This document shows, in pieces, positions 21,801 through 31,710 of a stretch of 64,000 nucleotides of DNA. Position numbers and translations under genes: made by a program. The stretch is taken from contig NC_045436.1 in the NCBI RefSeq assembly GCF_002776525.5, positions 161,370,835-161,434,834 of the forward strand, read 5' to 3'. How positions within the stretch are numbered: position 1 is the first letter of the stretch; the number at the start of each line of letters is the position of its first letter. The stretch is from Piliocolobus tephrosceles (Eukaryota > Chordata > Mammalia > Primates > Cercopithecidae). Below the pieces are notes generated by a model. It was not told the DNA's origin and made no database searches. It saw only the letters and a list, made by a program, of their open reading frames with translations.

Positions 21801-22540
21801 TGTGGAAGCCTTATAATAACCCTAAAACTGGGCAGTTCGAGTTGAGTTGAATAAATCATTGTTGGAAGATTTTTTTTTGTCCTCTGACGTCTACTTTCCT
21901 AACTTAAGGGGATTGGCCTTACTGGCTGGTTGGAGGCTACTGTAGGGACCATTATCACCTTGGGATAGCTGTTCAATGTCTCAGGCAGGACAGAATCCCC
22001 AGCCGTGATGTAATGGGAGTTTCTACCTCATGCTTGTATGTCATTCACAGGCGTGGAGCACCATGGGAGCTGCGCTAGATTGATGTCCTCTCCAAGAATA
22101 GCACTGATTATAGAACAGATTTTCCCATATACAGAGCCATTTTTAATTCACTGCCTACCACAGCTGCCAGCCTGCGGAGATAATTCCTTCTAGCAGAATA
22201 GCTCTAGATTATTATAGGGAAATCAAATTTGCATAAAAGCGCTCGCTCTTCTCTCTCTCTCTCTCTCTCTCAAGTTACTAAACAGATACTGTCAATTACT
22301 TTTGTTGGAAAAACTTTTTTTGGGGGGAAATACTTTTTCTTTTCTTAAAAAAATACCACCTTTTCATACAACTTAGAAAGATTTTGAGGAGTAGCAGTTT
22401 GTGTGACATTTTGCATTTAATACATGCTTGACCATTTTCAAAGTGCTTTTCAGTTCAACAAACTTTTAATTTCTATTTTATTTTGATTGACTATTTTATT
22501 TTTATTTTATTTTTCATCCCTGGGGACATAAAGCCCTTGT
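21801..22540. other. No gene; contains a (CT)n run
   Basis: A (CT)n microsatellite of about 12 units lies at 22,248-22,271. The rest is unrecognised. Confidence 0.5.
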
Positions 22541-22755
22541 TTTTGAATAACTTATGTTATTTGATTCATGCAAAAATTGTATGAAATTAATTAAGCAGGC
22601 ATCATTAGGTCCATTATGCAGATGAGGAGACTGAAGCCCAGGGAAGTGTAAGTGACCTTTTGAAAGTGTGCATAGGTTATCATTGAAGGATTCAGAACTG
22701 GAACCCAGGTCTTCAGAGTCTTGTTTGGGCTTGTTGTGCAGTACTGTGATATCAC
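22540..22755 (-). mobile_element. MIR: MIR SINE, antisense
   Basis: Antisense blocks gatgaggagactgaagccca, agtgtaagtgacctttt and cagaactggaacccaggtct are in the correct order. The downstream gtgcagtactgtgatatcac covers the MIR 5' end. Confidence 0.75.
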
Positions 22756-23328
22756 TCAGGAGGGAAAAAGCTGCAGTCACAAACTGGCAGTCTGAAGTTG
22801 CTTGAATTTGACAATATTTAAAAATAAGAAGGTCTTCCTTCCTCAATCCCAACTCTGCCAAAGAAAAGGACTTTTGGCTTCTCTTGAAAAACATAACATC
22901 TGGCAACATTGATCCTGTATTCTATCTAGGTAAGACTGAGTGGCCAGTGACCACCACTTGCCAGGCCCTAATGCCTGACAAGTCACTCATTTAGTTTGCC
23001 AACTTTGGACCCAGAAGGCCTTGAGTTGCCCCCTCTGCTGAGAGAGAATAAGGATGTTAGTCCCTTATACTGGGGACAGCATTCTTGCACTGTTTTTAAT
23101 ATATATCTTTTAGTTTTTCCATGTCTTCGTTTATCGGCTTTTAAAAAGAAGTTGGCAAGATTGTCCCTTGTGAGTTCCCAATCCTGATGAGTCAGGATTC
23201 GAAGACTCACTAAAGATTTTTACTTTATTAGCCACTATACGCTCATACTCTGCTTGTGTTTTTAAAAAGGCTTTCGTGACTATTTCCTTTAATTGCTTTT
23301 TGTTTTCTGATCTGTTTTCAGCGAACTT
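22756..23328. other. No recognised gene or repeat
   Basis: A donor-like word (tctag/gtaaga) is at 22,925-22,934. Open frames at 22,983-23,210 (minus) and 22,996-23,187 (plus) overlap and neither resembles a known protein. Confidence 0.4.
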
Positions 23329-23659
23329 TTGTTTATTTATTTATTTATTTATTTATTATTTTTTATTATTTTTTTTTGAGATGGAGTCTCACTCGATCAT
23401 CCAGGCTTGAGTGCAGTGGCATGATCTCGGCTCACTGCAACCTCTGCCTCTCAGGTTCAAGCAACTCTCCTGCCTCAGCCTCCTGAGTAGCTGGGATTAC
23501 AGGTGTGTGCCACCATGCCCAGCTAATTTTTTTTTATTTTTAGTAAAGATGAAGTTTCATCATGTTAGCCAGGATGGTCTTGATCTCCTGACCTCATGAT
23601 CCGCCCACCTTAGCCTCCCAGAGTGCTGGGATTACAGGTGTGAGCGACCTCACCTGGCC
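23329..23659 (-). mobile_element. Alu: Alu SINE, antisense, with a (TTTA)n tail
   Basis: A TTTA-repeat (about 23,330-23,358) and poly-T lead into gagatggagtctcac and a full reversed Alu ending in cacctggcc. The tail has mutated into a tetranucleotide repeat. Confidence 0.92.
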
Positions 23660-24480
23660 TCAGTCACCTTTTAAAGGGATGAAGAGTTTGAAGGCAGAAT
23701 TCTACCTAGCCTTCACTTTTGCATTTGAACCTTGATTTCCTGATTTTGTGGGCACATTTTTGTGCTGTATCTAGATTGTTCTTATTAGGAAAATGAGGAT
23801 AAGACTATTATAAGAAAGAGAGAGAGAGATGATCATAGTTTTAAAAATTCCTTAGATATAAAGTGTTGCTAAATTCTAATTTACTGCGGAAGCTTAATTA
23901 AATCATTTGATTTAACCATGGAAGTTACAGGTTAGACGGATCACCCAGGAATGGAAAAGCAACATGAGCCAAAGAGATCTTCTGGGGAAGTGATTGTATC
24001 CAGCGGGTATTTTGTTTCGAGACCTACATTTCTGGTATCTCTTTCTGGTCTTATGCTGTCACATTTCTGTTCAATCAGAGATGAGGTGACAATCTGTCCA
24101 GGGTGCCGCACTGGGTAGAATGCTGTTCTGGGTGGCCTTTGCATAATTCTGCAATTCTGCAATTCTAAATCTGGGGATTCTGTTCCTCACCCACATCCTG
24201 AGAAGGTGGCTGCGAGTACGCAGTGTGATTTGATTTCAAAGCTAGGGAAAACCTTCTTGGCCCCAAATACTCCTATTTCTTCTCAGTGCTTATCATTCTA
24301 CTGAAGTTATGCTGTTTTGACTTTAGGCTTTGATTTTGTGTTAAAAATCAGTTACCAACCTTTCCAAATACAGTGATTACAAAACCCATTCATTCACCTT
24401 ATCTCATTTCATCTTCATGATAGCCGTGGGAGGTGGAAGAGTGGCATTGTGTCCTTTTGGGGAAGAGAAATACAGAGGAA
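23660..24480. other. No recognised gene or repeat
   Basis: Contains a short GA repeat (about 23,816-23,829) and a small ctgcaatt duplication near 24,150. No gene seen. Confidence 0.45.
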
Positions 24481-24649
24481 AGAGTAGGATTTGGGGCCAG
24501 ATAGGCTGGGTTTGAATCCCTCTGTAGCTCTCATTAACTGTGTGACCTTGAACAGGGGATTTGGCTGCTCTGAACTTAATTTCTTTTCCTACATACAGAG
24601 GATTCAAATTTTACTTTACGGCCGTTGTTAAGGATCAGAGCGAATATTT
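24481..24649 (+). mobile_element. MIR: MIR SINE, 5' part of an interrupted copy
   Basis: The sense MIR order is clear: ggatttggggccagatagg, ctgggtttgaatccctctg and aactgtgtgaccttgaaca. It stops at about 24,649, where an L2 end begins, and its 3' end resumes at 24,789. Confidence 0.7.
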
Positions 24650-24786
24650 TCACTTGTTCATTCATTAATTCTCCAAGTATTCATTCAGCCCCCTAATGAG
24701 AGCCTGGTATCATACTAGGCTCTGGGGATACAATAGCAAATGAGACAGATGCTGTTCCTGCCCAAGTGGGGCATACAGTCTAGCAC
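24650..24786 (-). mobile_element. L2: L2 3' end inserted in a MIR
   Basis: Starts with ttcattcatt, the complement of the L2 3' terminal repeat. It continues through ggctctggggatacaatagc and cccaagtggggcatacag, the standard antisense L2 3' end. It separates the two halves of one MIR. Confidence 0.7.
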
Positions 24787-24788
24787 CA

Positions 24789-24843
24789 GGAATAGAGCTG
24801 GGCACATAGTAGATCCTCAGTAAATGATGCTTGCTATTTATGG
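24789..24843 (+). mobile_element. MIR: MIR SINE, 3' part of an interrupted copy
   Basis: ggaatagagctgggcacata followed by gatcctcagtaaatgatgct is the sense MIR 3' end. It completes the copy that started at 24,481. Confidence 0.6.
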
Positions 24844-25185
24844 TCAGCCTCAAGGTGCTTGGTGAGTACAGAGCAGAGGGAGGAGCCAACTCAGATTTGG
24901 AACCTCTGTCTCCCAGGTGTTTGGCTGGTGGGCTCTGTCCACTAGGCCTCTGGGGAAAGGAAGCTCATTGTTGCTACATCTGCGGTTTTGTTTCAGTCCT
25001 CATCTCTGGTGTGTACTGTCTTAGGACAAATTATGACCCAGCTCTGGGCTGAGCTCTGGCTCTGGTGTTTAATTATCTGTCCTTGTTCAATGTACCCGAC
25101 CTCACTAATTCTCATATTGAATTGTCACATGGTGACAAACACTTGCCTCATCGGATTGTCATGGGTGTCCGATTAAGACGTTCCT

Positions 25186-25425
25186 GTAACTTTCCTAGCG
25201 CCACCTGGCCAATGGAAGTGTTTGTTAAATGGCGGCTGTTGTTGCCCTTTGGGCTCTCAAACAGTGCCCATGTTGGTTAGGGAAGACACAGCAGCTCCCC
25301 CTTCTGTCTTGGCGGTCCTTTCCTGTGGCTGGGGAGACAGCTGTAGCAGCCGCTGCAGAGTCCAAGAGCCCTGAGAAGTATCTCTCTCCACTTCTCAGCC
25401 ACTGGTCCACGTCCGCCATTCTGCA
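25186..25425. promoter_or_regulatory. GC-richer segment with clustered factor motifs
   Basis: Over 240 bp there is a partial CTCF-like word on the minus strand (25,196-25,211), a CCAAT box (25,209-25,213), a full YY1 core AAATGGCGGC (25,227-25,236) and a second YY1-like core in the opposite direction (25,413-25,422). The segment is not a recognised repeat and is GC-richer than its surroundings. Regulatory function is inferred. Confidence 0.3.
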
Positions 25426-25645
25426 ACCGTGCTGTGCTGAGGCAGGTCACCGAGTGGGGTAAAATGGAGTCAACCAGGCCAGAAGGCCAGGCCTTTCCTG
25501 TATTCTGCAGCCACTTCAACCAAATAGAGTTCTATTCAGCAGCCCTTCCCTTGACTGGGGTTGGGTGAGAGCACTTACGTGTGGAGAGGAAGCTTCAGAG
25601 CAGCCGTGGAGAGGGTGCTGTATTTCCATTTCCCTGTTTATGTCA

Positions 25646-25756
25646 AGGGTCTGAAGCCAGTGTGCCCGGGGTTTGAGTCCCAGCACTGCTTCTTACGAGC
25701 TAAGTAATTTGTATTCTTTAAACCCCGGTTTCTTCATCTGTAAAGTAAATAATAGC
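25646..25756 (+). mobile_element. MIR: MIR SINE, 5' part of an interrupted copy
   Basis: ggggtttgagtcccagcact, cgagctaagtaatttgtatt, and gtttcttcatctgtaaagta form the 5' and central MIR blocks. The copy breaks at about 25,756, where an opposite-strand MIR starts. Confidence 0.75.
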
Positions 25757-25970
25757 CAAGACTTATATATTTACTAATATTTACTATGTTCCAGACACTT
25801 CACATGTACCAACCCACTCATTTCTCATTAGCCTTGAGTTAGCTTCTATTGTAATACTTATTTGTAGATTAGGAAATTGAGGCATAGAGTGAATATGTAG
25901 CTTGGCTCAAGACAAATGACAGCTGCAGTTCTATCTGTGCTTTTAACAACTCTGCCATGCTCTTTCCCCA
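25757..25970 (-). mobile_element. MIR: MIR SINE inserted inside another MIR, inverted
   Basis: A near full-length antisense MIR: tttactatgttccagacac, gtagattaggaaattgagg and cttttaacaactctgccatg. The AAATAATAG-like word on the left and GGATATTAAG-like word on the right probably represent the diverged target duplication of the host MIR. Confidence 0.7.
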
Positions 25971-26097
25971 ATAGGATGGGATATTAAGAATCTACCTTAA
26001 AGGGTTTTTGTGAGGATTGGATGAGATAAGTGGGAAAAACAGTGAGCATCAAACTTGGCACATAGTACACGCTCAGTACACATTAACCATCATCCTC
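25971..26097 (+). mobile_element. MIR: MIR SINE, 3' part of an interrupted copy
   Basis: Resumes with ggatgggatattaagaatct, then gtttttgtgaggattggatg, then cttggcacatagtacacgct, the sense MIR 3' half that completes the copy begun at 25,646. Confidence 0.75.
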
Positions 26098-26562
26098 AGC
26101 TCTGAAGGTGGGTATGGTTCTTTCTCTCTGGAGCAGTAAGCAAGCAGAACCCTAGAACATGAAGTGTGGAGAATTCTTCATGGACCTTGGATTCATGGGC
26201 ATACGTGTTCATTGGCCCCATAATGGAAGTCTGAAACCTAATGATTGTGAGTGGAACCATCACAATAATTACTGTCATACCCTCGTGACAATACTAATAT
26301 TTTTTGAAAATATCAGGTATATTTAAGGTACCTACTTAGACCTGATACAGGTTCATATGCTCCAGATACAAGTAAACAACTTTGAATCCTGCCTCTTTGG
26401 AGCTTTACGTTTAAAACAAAGAATGCTCCATTTGTCCTTCATTGATTTTAGTTTCAGTCACTTGGCATATCTGCCTCACATTTTACACAGGTGCTTTTAA
26501 AAATCATCACCATCTTCATCACCATTTTCATCATCCTCCCCACCATCATCCTGACAGTCTTA
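26098..26562. other. No gene; short CAT-rich tract
   Basis: A degenerate (CAT)n-like tract lies at about 26,503-26,552. Nothing else recognised. Confidence 0.45.
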
Positions 26563-26620
26563 CGATGAGCTAGGTGCTAAGCGCTTTGCCTGGGCCCGCT
26601 CATTAAATTCTCACATTAGA
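26563..26620 (-). mobile_element. MIR: MIR fragment, antisense
   Basis: gatgagctaggtgctaagcg and gctcattaaattctcacatt match the antisense MIR 3' part. Only about 60 bp is kept. Confidence 0.5.
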
Positions 26621-26724
26621 ACATAAAATGAAGATTTCTGCTAATTAGACACCTACAGATTAAAGCAAGTGTGTCAATGTCATTGCTGGCAATAGTTACA
26701 ACACAGGAAAGGGGAGAGGAGTGT

Positions 26725-27181
26725 TGTATTAGTCAGGGTTCTCTTAGAGGGACAGAACTAATTATATATATACACACACACACACACTATATATATATAT
26801 GAGAGTTTATTAAGTATTAGATAATTACAAGATCCCACGATAGGCTTTCTGTAAGCTGAGGAGCAAGGAGAACCAGTCTGAGTCCCAAAACTGAATAACC
26901 TGGAGTTCAATGTTTGAGGGCAGGATGCATCCAGCACGGGAGAAAGATGTAGGCTGGGAGGCTAGGCCCGTGTCTCTCCTTTTTACATTTTTCTGCTTGC
27001 TTTATGTTTGCTGGAAGCTGATTAGATTGTGGCCACCAGATTAAGGGTGGGTCTGCCTTCCCCAGCCCACTGACTCCAATGTTAATCTCTTTTGGCAACA
27101 CCCATCCAGACACACACACCCAGGACTAATACTTTGTATACCTCAATCCAATCGAGTTGACATTTGGTATTAACCGTCACA
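26725..27181 (-). mobile_element. ERVL-type solo LTR, minus strand (copy B)
   Basis: Reads tgtattagtcagggttctc at the left end and taaccgtcaca at the right end, so it has TG...CA termini. An exact 5-bp duplication agtgt flanks it (26,720-26,724 and 27,182-27,186). Shared blocks with copy A at 16,570 include gcaggatgcatccagcacgg and ggagaaagatg. A TA/CA dinucleotide repeat lies near its left end (26,763-26,801). No internal proviral part. MLT2-like by memory of the family. Confidence 0.8.
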
Positions 27182-27244
27182 AGTGTATCTCAGCTCTTTG
27201 AATACTTAAAAATTACTCCATAGAGTATTTAAAGAGATTCCTCT

Positions 27245-27546
27245 GCCAGGCATGGTGGCTCACACCTGTAATTCTAGCACTTTGGGAGGCTGAGAGGGGG
27301 TGGATTACTTGAGATCAGGTGGATCACTCAAGACCAGCTTGGCCAACATGGTGAACACCCCAACTCCACTAAAAATACAAAAATTAGCCGGGCATGGTGG
27401 TGTGTGACTGTAATCCCAGCTGCTCAGGAGGCTGAGGCAGGAGAATCGCTTGAACCCGGGAGGCAGAAGTTGCAGTGAGCCAAGATCGTGCCACTGCACT
27501 CCAGCCTGGGTGACAGAGTGAGACTGTCTCAAAAAAACAAACAAAA
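27245..27546 (+). mobile_element. Alu: Alu SINE, full length (AluJ/S-like)
   Basis: Full Alu with flanking aaagagattc at 27,231-27,240 and aaagagattct at 27,547-27,557. The left arm carries a small internal duplication (gtggatta and gtggatca about 22 bp apart). Confidence 0.92.
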
Positions 27547-27557
27547 AAAGAGATTCT

Positions 27558-28039
27558 TTTGGTGTAAATGTTCATATGCTTCAGATAATGGGATATGATG
27601 AACATAAAAATATTGGCACTCTACTGGTACCCATTTCCAAAATATTGTCTGGTGGAAATGAGTGTTTATATTTTGTTAATGTAAATATGTAATGAAAACC
27701 TACAATGTTCTGGCCCCTGGATGTTATTCCCACATCCCACTTTCTCTGCTTACCTGTGGAAGTTCCTGACTTACACATAATGTCCTTTTGCTGTGGTGAT
27801 TAAATTAGTTAATTTCAGTCCCAGTGAGGTGCAAGGTTTTTCCTGGAGCTGCCTCTTGGTGCTGAATAATTTTTAGTTATGGAAAAAGCAACCTGTCAGA
27901 GAAATTTTTGGAACAGTTAATAGGTGAAATTTCTCCCATTGTGTAGGGATAGGTTCATTTGTACTTAGTATATATATTTTTCTCATTATAAAAGTAACAT
28001 CAGCCTAAATTTCCAATTGTGGCTATATAGTGGGTTGCC
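27558..28039. other. No recognised gene; possible L1M traces
   Basis: Near 27,970-28,030 the words ttttctcattataaaagtaa and caattgtggctat suggest a decayed L1M piece. No coding signal. Confidence 0.35.
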
Positions 28040-28960
28040 CAGGTATTCTGGTAAACGACCTTGCTCAAAGGACCCAAGAATGCTAGATAAAATATAACTA
28101 ACATATTTTCATGATATCAGCAAAAAAAGTGAGTGAAATTTCCAGGGACTGAAAACAAACAGGAAGGTGGAAGCTTGGTGGGAAGCAAAAGCTGAGGGTC
28201 TGCTCTGAGAGCATTTGCTGAGAACACCGTTAGATTCTTGTGCTTTGATTGAGGACTGGAAACCAGGCTTTGGGCTCTTGCAATGTGGGAAGTTGAAATC
28301 CTAAAACACAGCTGGGACCCTTATAGGGCTAGATTCTCTATAAAAAAGTAGATTAGTGAAAATAAATCCTCCTCTTGGCCAAGAGAATTATCTTAGCTTT
28401 AGCTCTGGGTGGGGAAAATGTCTCCTTCCCAATATTTTCACAACAGCCCTGCCCTCATTTGGCTCGGGAGGTTGAAATTCTACTGCCTGAGAGATCTAGT
28501 AGATATACTGATTTTAGAGGTCCTGGATTGGGGTGCTCAGAATGTCTAGAAAATGTGGAGAAATGCACTTTAACCCCTGGAGAAATGCACTTTAACCCCA
28601 GGCCCTCTGGCATACCAGAGTTGTGGATTAGCCTCATGAGATCTTACAATCCAGGATTACAGATACATGAAGAACGTAGTCATCTTGTTTTTAAGAGTCA
28701 AGCGAAACAACAAATAGAATGAGACCTGCAAGTACATGGACTTGTGATGGTACAGAAAATAGGACATGGAAAATAAATTTAGAATGTTCAATGAAGGAAA
28801 AGAACTGAAAACATGAATAAAACAATAAACTAATCCCAAATAATGTATGTATCAAAAATATATCAGAAAAACCACTAAGATTTAAAAAAAGACCAAATAT
28901 AACATCTAGAAATAAAAACAGAATTTTTAAAATTGAAAGTAAAACATTCTCTTTGTAAGA
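28040..28960 (+). mobile_element. L1M: Probable L1M 5'-region fragment, sense
   Basis: The end of this segment (acaacaaatagaatgagacc, then ttcaatgaaggaaaagaact, then aaaaaaagaccaaatataac and ctagaaataaaaacag) resembles the region upstream of ORF1 in older L1M elements. The upstream part fits less well. It contains the 22-bp tandem duplication at 28,557-28,600. The 115-codon frame at 28,375-28,722 lies within it. Confidence 0.45.
28557..28600. repeat. 22-bp tandem duplication
   Basis: ggagaaatgcactttaaccc plus two bases occurs twice head to tail with one difference at the last base, so the duplication is recent relative to the surrounding repeat. Confidence 0.9.
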
Positions 28961-29285
28961 AATTTGAAAAGAATAAGGGAGTCACCATAAATTAACTGTT
29001 ATTCTCTCACTCAGAGGCCAGAAATGTTAATTTTTTAATGTAATATGTTATATATAAAGTATTTTTCTGTGTATTATATAGATCTGCTTTATAGGTTAGA
29101 CATAGTCTTCCATATGAATATAATCTTATATGCTATCTTTTTTTCTATATAATAATCATTTCCCATCATTTTGCTATATATATTAATAAATAAATTCCAC
29201 AATGTAAATGTTCTCATAAAGTTAGATTTATTTATTTGCTATTATAAACAATTCTGCAAAGAACATCTTGACAGAAGCAGCTAGG
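28961..29285 (-). mobile_element. L1M: L1M-like 3' fragment, antisense
   Basis: Diverged match to the antisense L1M 3' area: ctgttattctctcactcaga, atcatttcccatcattttg and gctattataaacaattctgc. Strongly AT-rich. Confidence 0.45.
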
Positions 29286-29554
29286 TCTTGTTAAGGGTTA
29301 GGCTAGGAATTGGCACAGTGTCACTTTCTTCAGAGTTTACTGGTTTAGATGAGACACATGGCAAGCTCATATTTATTCAGTGTAGGAAGGGACTATATAA
29401 TGGTGTGAACACAAGGAGGCCTGAGTCAGTATAGACCTAGTTGCCATATAGCCTTTTAGTTTTCCTCTTTTTATACATGTAGTAGCATTTTATACACTGT
29501 TTTACATCTCACTCTTTTAAGTAAAATATTTTGCACTATATTGCTATTAGTACT

Positions 29555-29890
29555 TATGTTGTCTGCAGTTCGATTTGGCTGCAAATAAAACTTCAAATTA
29601 CTGTGACTCAAACAAAATAGACGTTTGTCTTCTAAATTCAAAAAGTTGGAGGTTGTAGGTGCAGATCTTTCCACTTTGTTGCTCCACCACATCTGACTTT
29701 CATTCTAAAACCACCTCAACAACCAAGATGGCTGCTGGAGCTCTAGTCATCCATTCCAGCAAGAAGGAAAGAGTGAGCAAGAGGGGAAAGAAAGCATGTC
29801 TCTTTTTGAGGATATCACCTGGAATTTGCCCCCATCATTCCCACTTACATTCCTTAGGATAGAACACATTTACAAAGCCACAGCTAGGTA
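29555..29890. repeat. Unassigned interspersed repeat (second copy)
   Basis: Words gttggaggttgtaggtgcag, aagatggctgctggagctct and tccattccagcaagaagga appear. The last two recur in order at 12,700-12,752. I recognise the layout as a dispersed family but cannot name it. Confidence 0.4.
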
Positions 29891-31506
29891 TAAGAGAGAC
29901 TGGAAAATGTAATCTTTATTATAAATGGCCATTTACTCAGTTAAAAAATTGGGGATTTATTCCTAAAGAGGAAGGGGAGAGTAGATATTGGAGGATTATA
30001 GTACATTATAAATCCTCCTCCTCATGTTTGCATCTCAGTGCAAACATAGGACTTTTAATATATTCTTCTACATTATTTTCAGGAAAATTATGACAGTTCC
30101 AGTAGACTCAGTGGCCTCATTTGTGTCATTCTTATCAACGCTGGGTGTAATAAGTTTTACAGTATTGTCAGTCATCTACAATTGCATCATATTTTAATTT
30201 ACTCTTCTTTGATTACTAGTGTGTGTTGAAATTTTATTCTATAATTTATTAGCCATTTATTTTTTATCTTTTGTGAACTTTTGGTTCATGTCTCATGTCC
30301 ATGGAGTCAATTTGGCTTAGTTATTTTTCTTAATTGTTTGCTGATCACTTAATTCTAAAGTTATTGACACTTTATCATGTTAATTGTAAAGCAGAAAAAT
30401 TGTGTTTCTGAGAGTCTTGGAATAGAGGATGCATGAGAGTACCATTTTGTAACTGGAGAGTGATGAAAAACTCTTCTCATCACACCAAAAGGGACCAGTA
30501 TTTGTGCAAGTTCTATGTTTGAGTCTATAGACTTCTTTAGTGTTTTAGTTGCAGAAATTAGAGGATCTTTTTATGAAGGAATCAAAAAAGCAGAAAGGGA
30601 ATGGAGAAGGGGTCCCAGGGAAAGAGTTAGATGCTGTGTGTTCAGAGTGTGAGCTGTGGGGAGCAATGCGGTGCTCTTTGTCCCCTAAACTGATTGCTAG
30701 GGTTCTCTGAATCCTGCTTGCTCAGGTCTCAGAAGAAAAAAAATAGGAGACATCCTAAAATAGGAATTCTTCTTTAGCTGGAGAAGATTTTGATGATACC
30801 ATCTATCTGTTAGAGGACACTCCACAGACAGCCATGTCGGCATTCTTTCAGTTGTGAGCATTTTGTGAACGTTGTGGCATTTGATCTGCCTAGGCAGGTC
30901 ATCCACAGGAAGGATGCTATGGGAGTACTTTAGTGCTGGACTATAAAGGTTACGAGTCAACAACTCTTCGAGACCTTCTCTTAGAGACTGGGGGAAGCAA
31001 CTCGCCTAGCACTCCCCAGCTCGTCAGCTGCAGAAGCAAATCTAGAACGAGCATGTGTGAGTCACACACTGAACTACCATATTCCTTCACACGCTGCTGC
31101 CTCTGAGCCGCCTCCATCGTCCTGCACCTGCTGTAAGAGTTTGGACTGCACACCTGCTCTGGAGCAGGGTGGCTGCATACGGAATAACCCTGCTCCCTTG
31201 TGGCTCTACCTGAGAACAGCACTGTCCCTGGCACCCTGATGACCAAGGACCCAGTGTCTGCCCAGCTCTGCCCCAGGAGATGTGGGATCAGTGACAGGTT
31301 GAGTCTCTCGGACACTTGTTGCATCTTCAGAACACTAGAAGGAGGTGAGCAAGAGATTGAAGGCCAGTGTGAAGGCTTGGAAGACTGACCAAGAGTGAGT
31401 TACCAACCAAAAATGAGAAGGTAGAATGCAGGTGGAGAGAAAAATAGTGTAATTATTTTTTTTAAAATACTGTTTTTTAATCATGTGGAAGCATGGAGGG
31501 GCAAGG
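29891..31506. other. Long stretch without recognised repeat, GC-richer at its end
   Basis: From 30,780 to 31,390 the DNA is GC-richer than its surroundings and free of recognised repeats. It carries a perfect AP-1 word TGAGTCA at 31,058-31,064 and an uninterrupted 124-codon minus-strand frame (30,950-31,324), which has no recognisable domain. A plus-strand frame overlaps it. I make no gene call. Confidence 0.4.
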
Positions 31507-31710
31507 TGAGCACCACATCTGGAGCCGTACTTGAGCTTCCTTTCAGGCCCTGCCACTTACAGTGGTGTGACATGGGACAAGCTCCACTGTGTCCTCCCTG
31601 AACCTCAACTTCTGCTTCCGTGAGTTGGAACAGCAATGCCTGTCTTAACTCCCAGGGTTGAACTGAGGCTCAGAACATGTCCCAGCTTGAAAACACCTGG
31701 TGTAGTCATC
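31507..31710 (+). mobile_element. MIR: MIR SINE, sense
   Basis: Sense MIR order: ctggagccgtacttgagctt, ggccctgccacttacagtg, gtgtgacatgggacaagctc, cctcaacttctgcttccgt and gggttgaactgaggctcag. Confidence 0.65.

Noticed and set aside
21383..21859. A 158-codon minus-strand frame
   Set aside because: Its Ser/Phe/Pro/Leu-rich part comes from the polypurine tract, which lacks stop codons by composition.
28375..28722. A 115-codon plus-strand frame
   Set aside because: Lies in an L1M-like segment and spans its 22-bp tandem duplication; no splice sites or domain.
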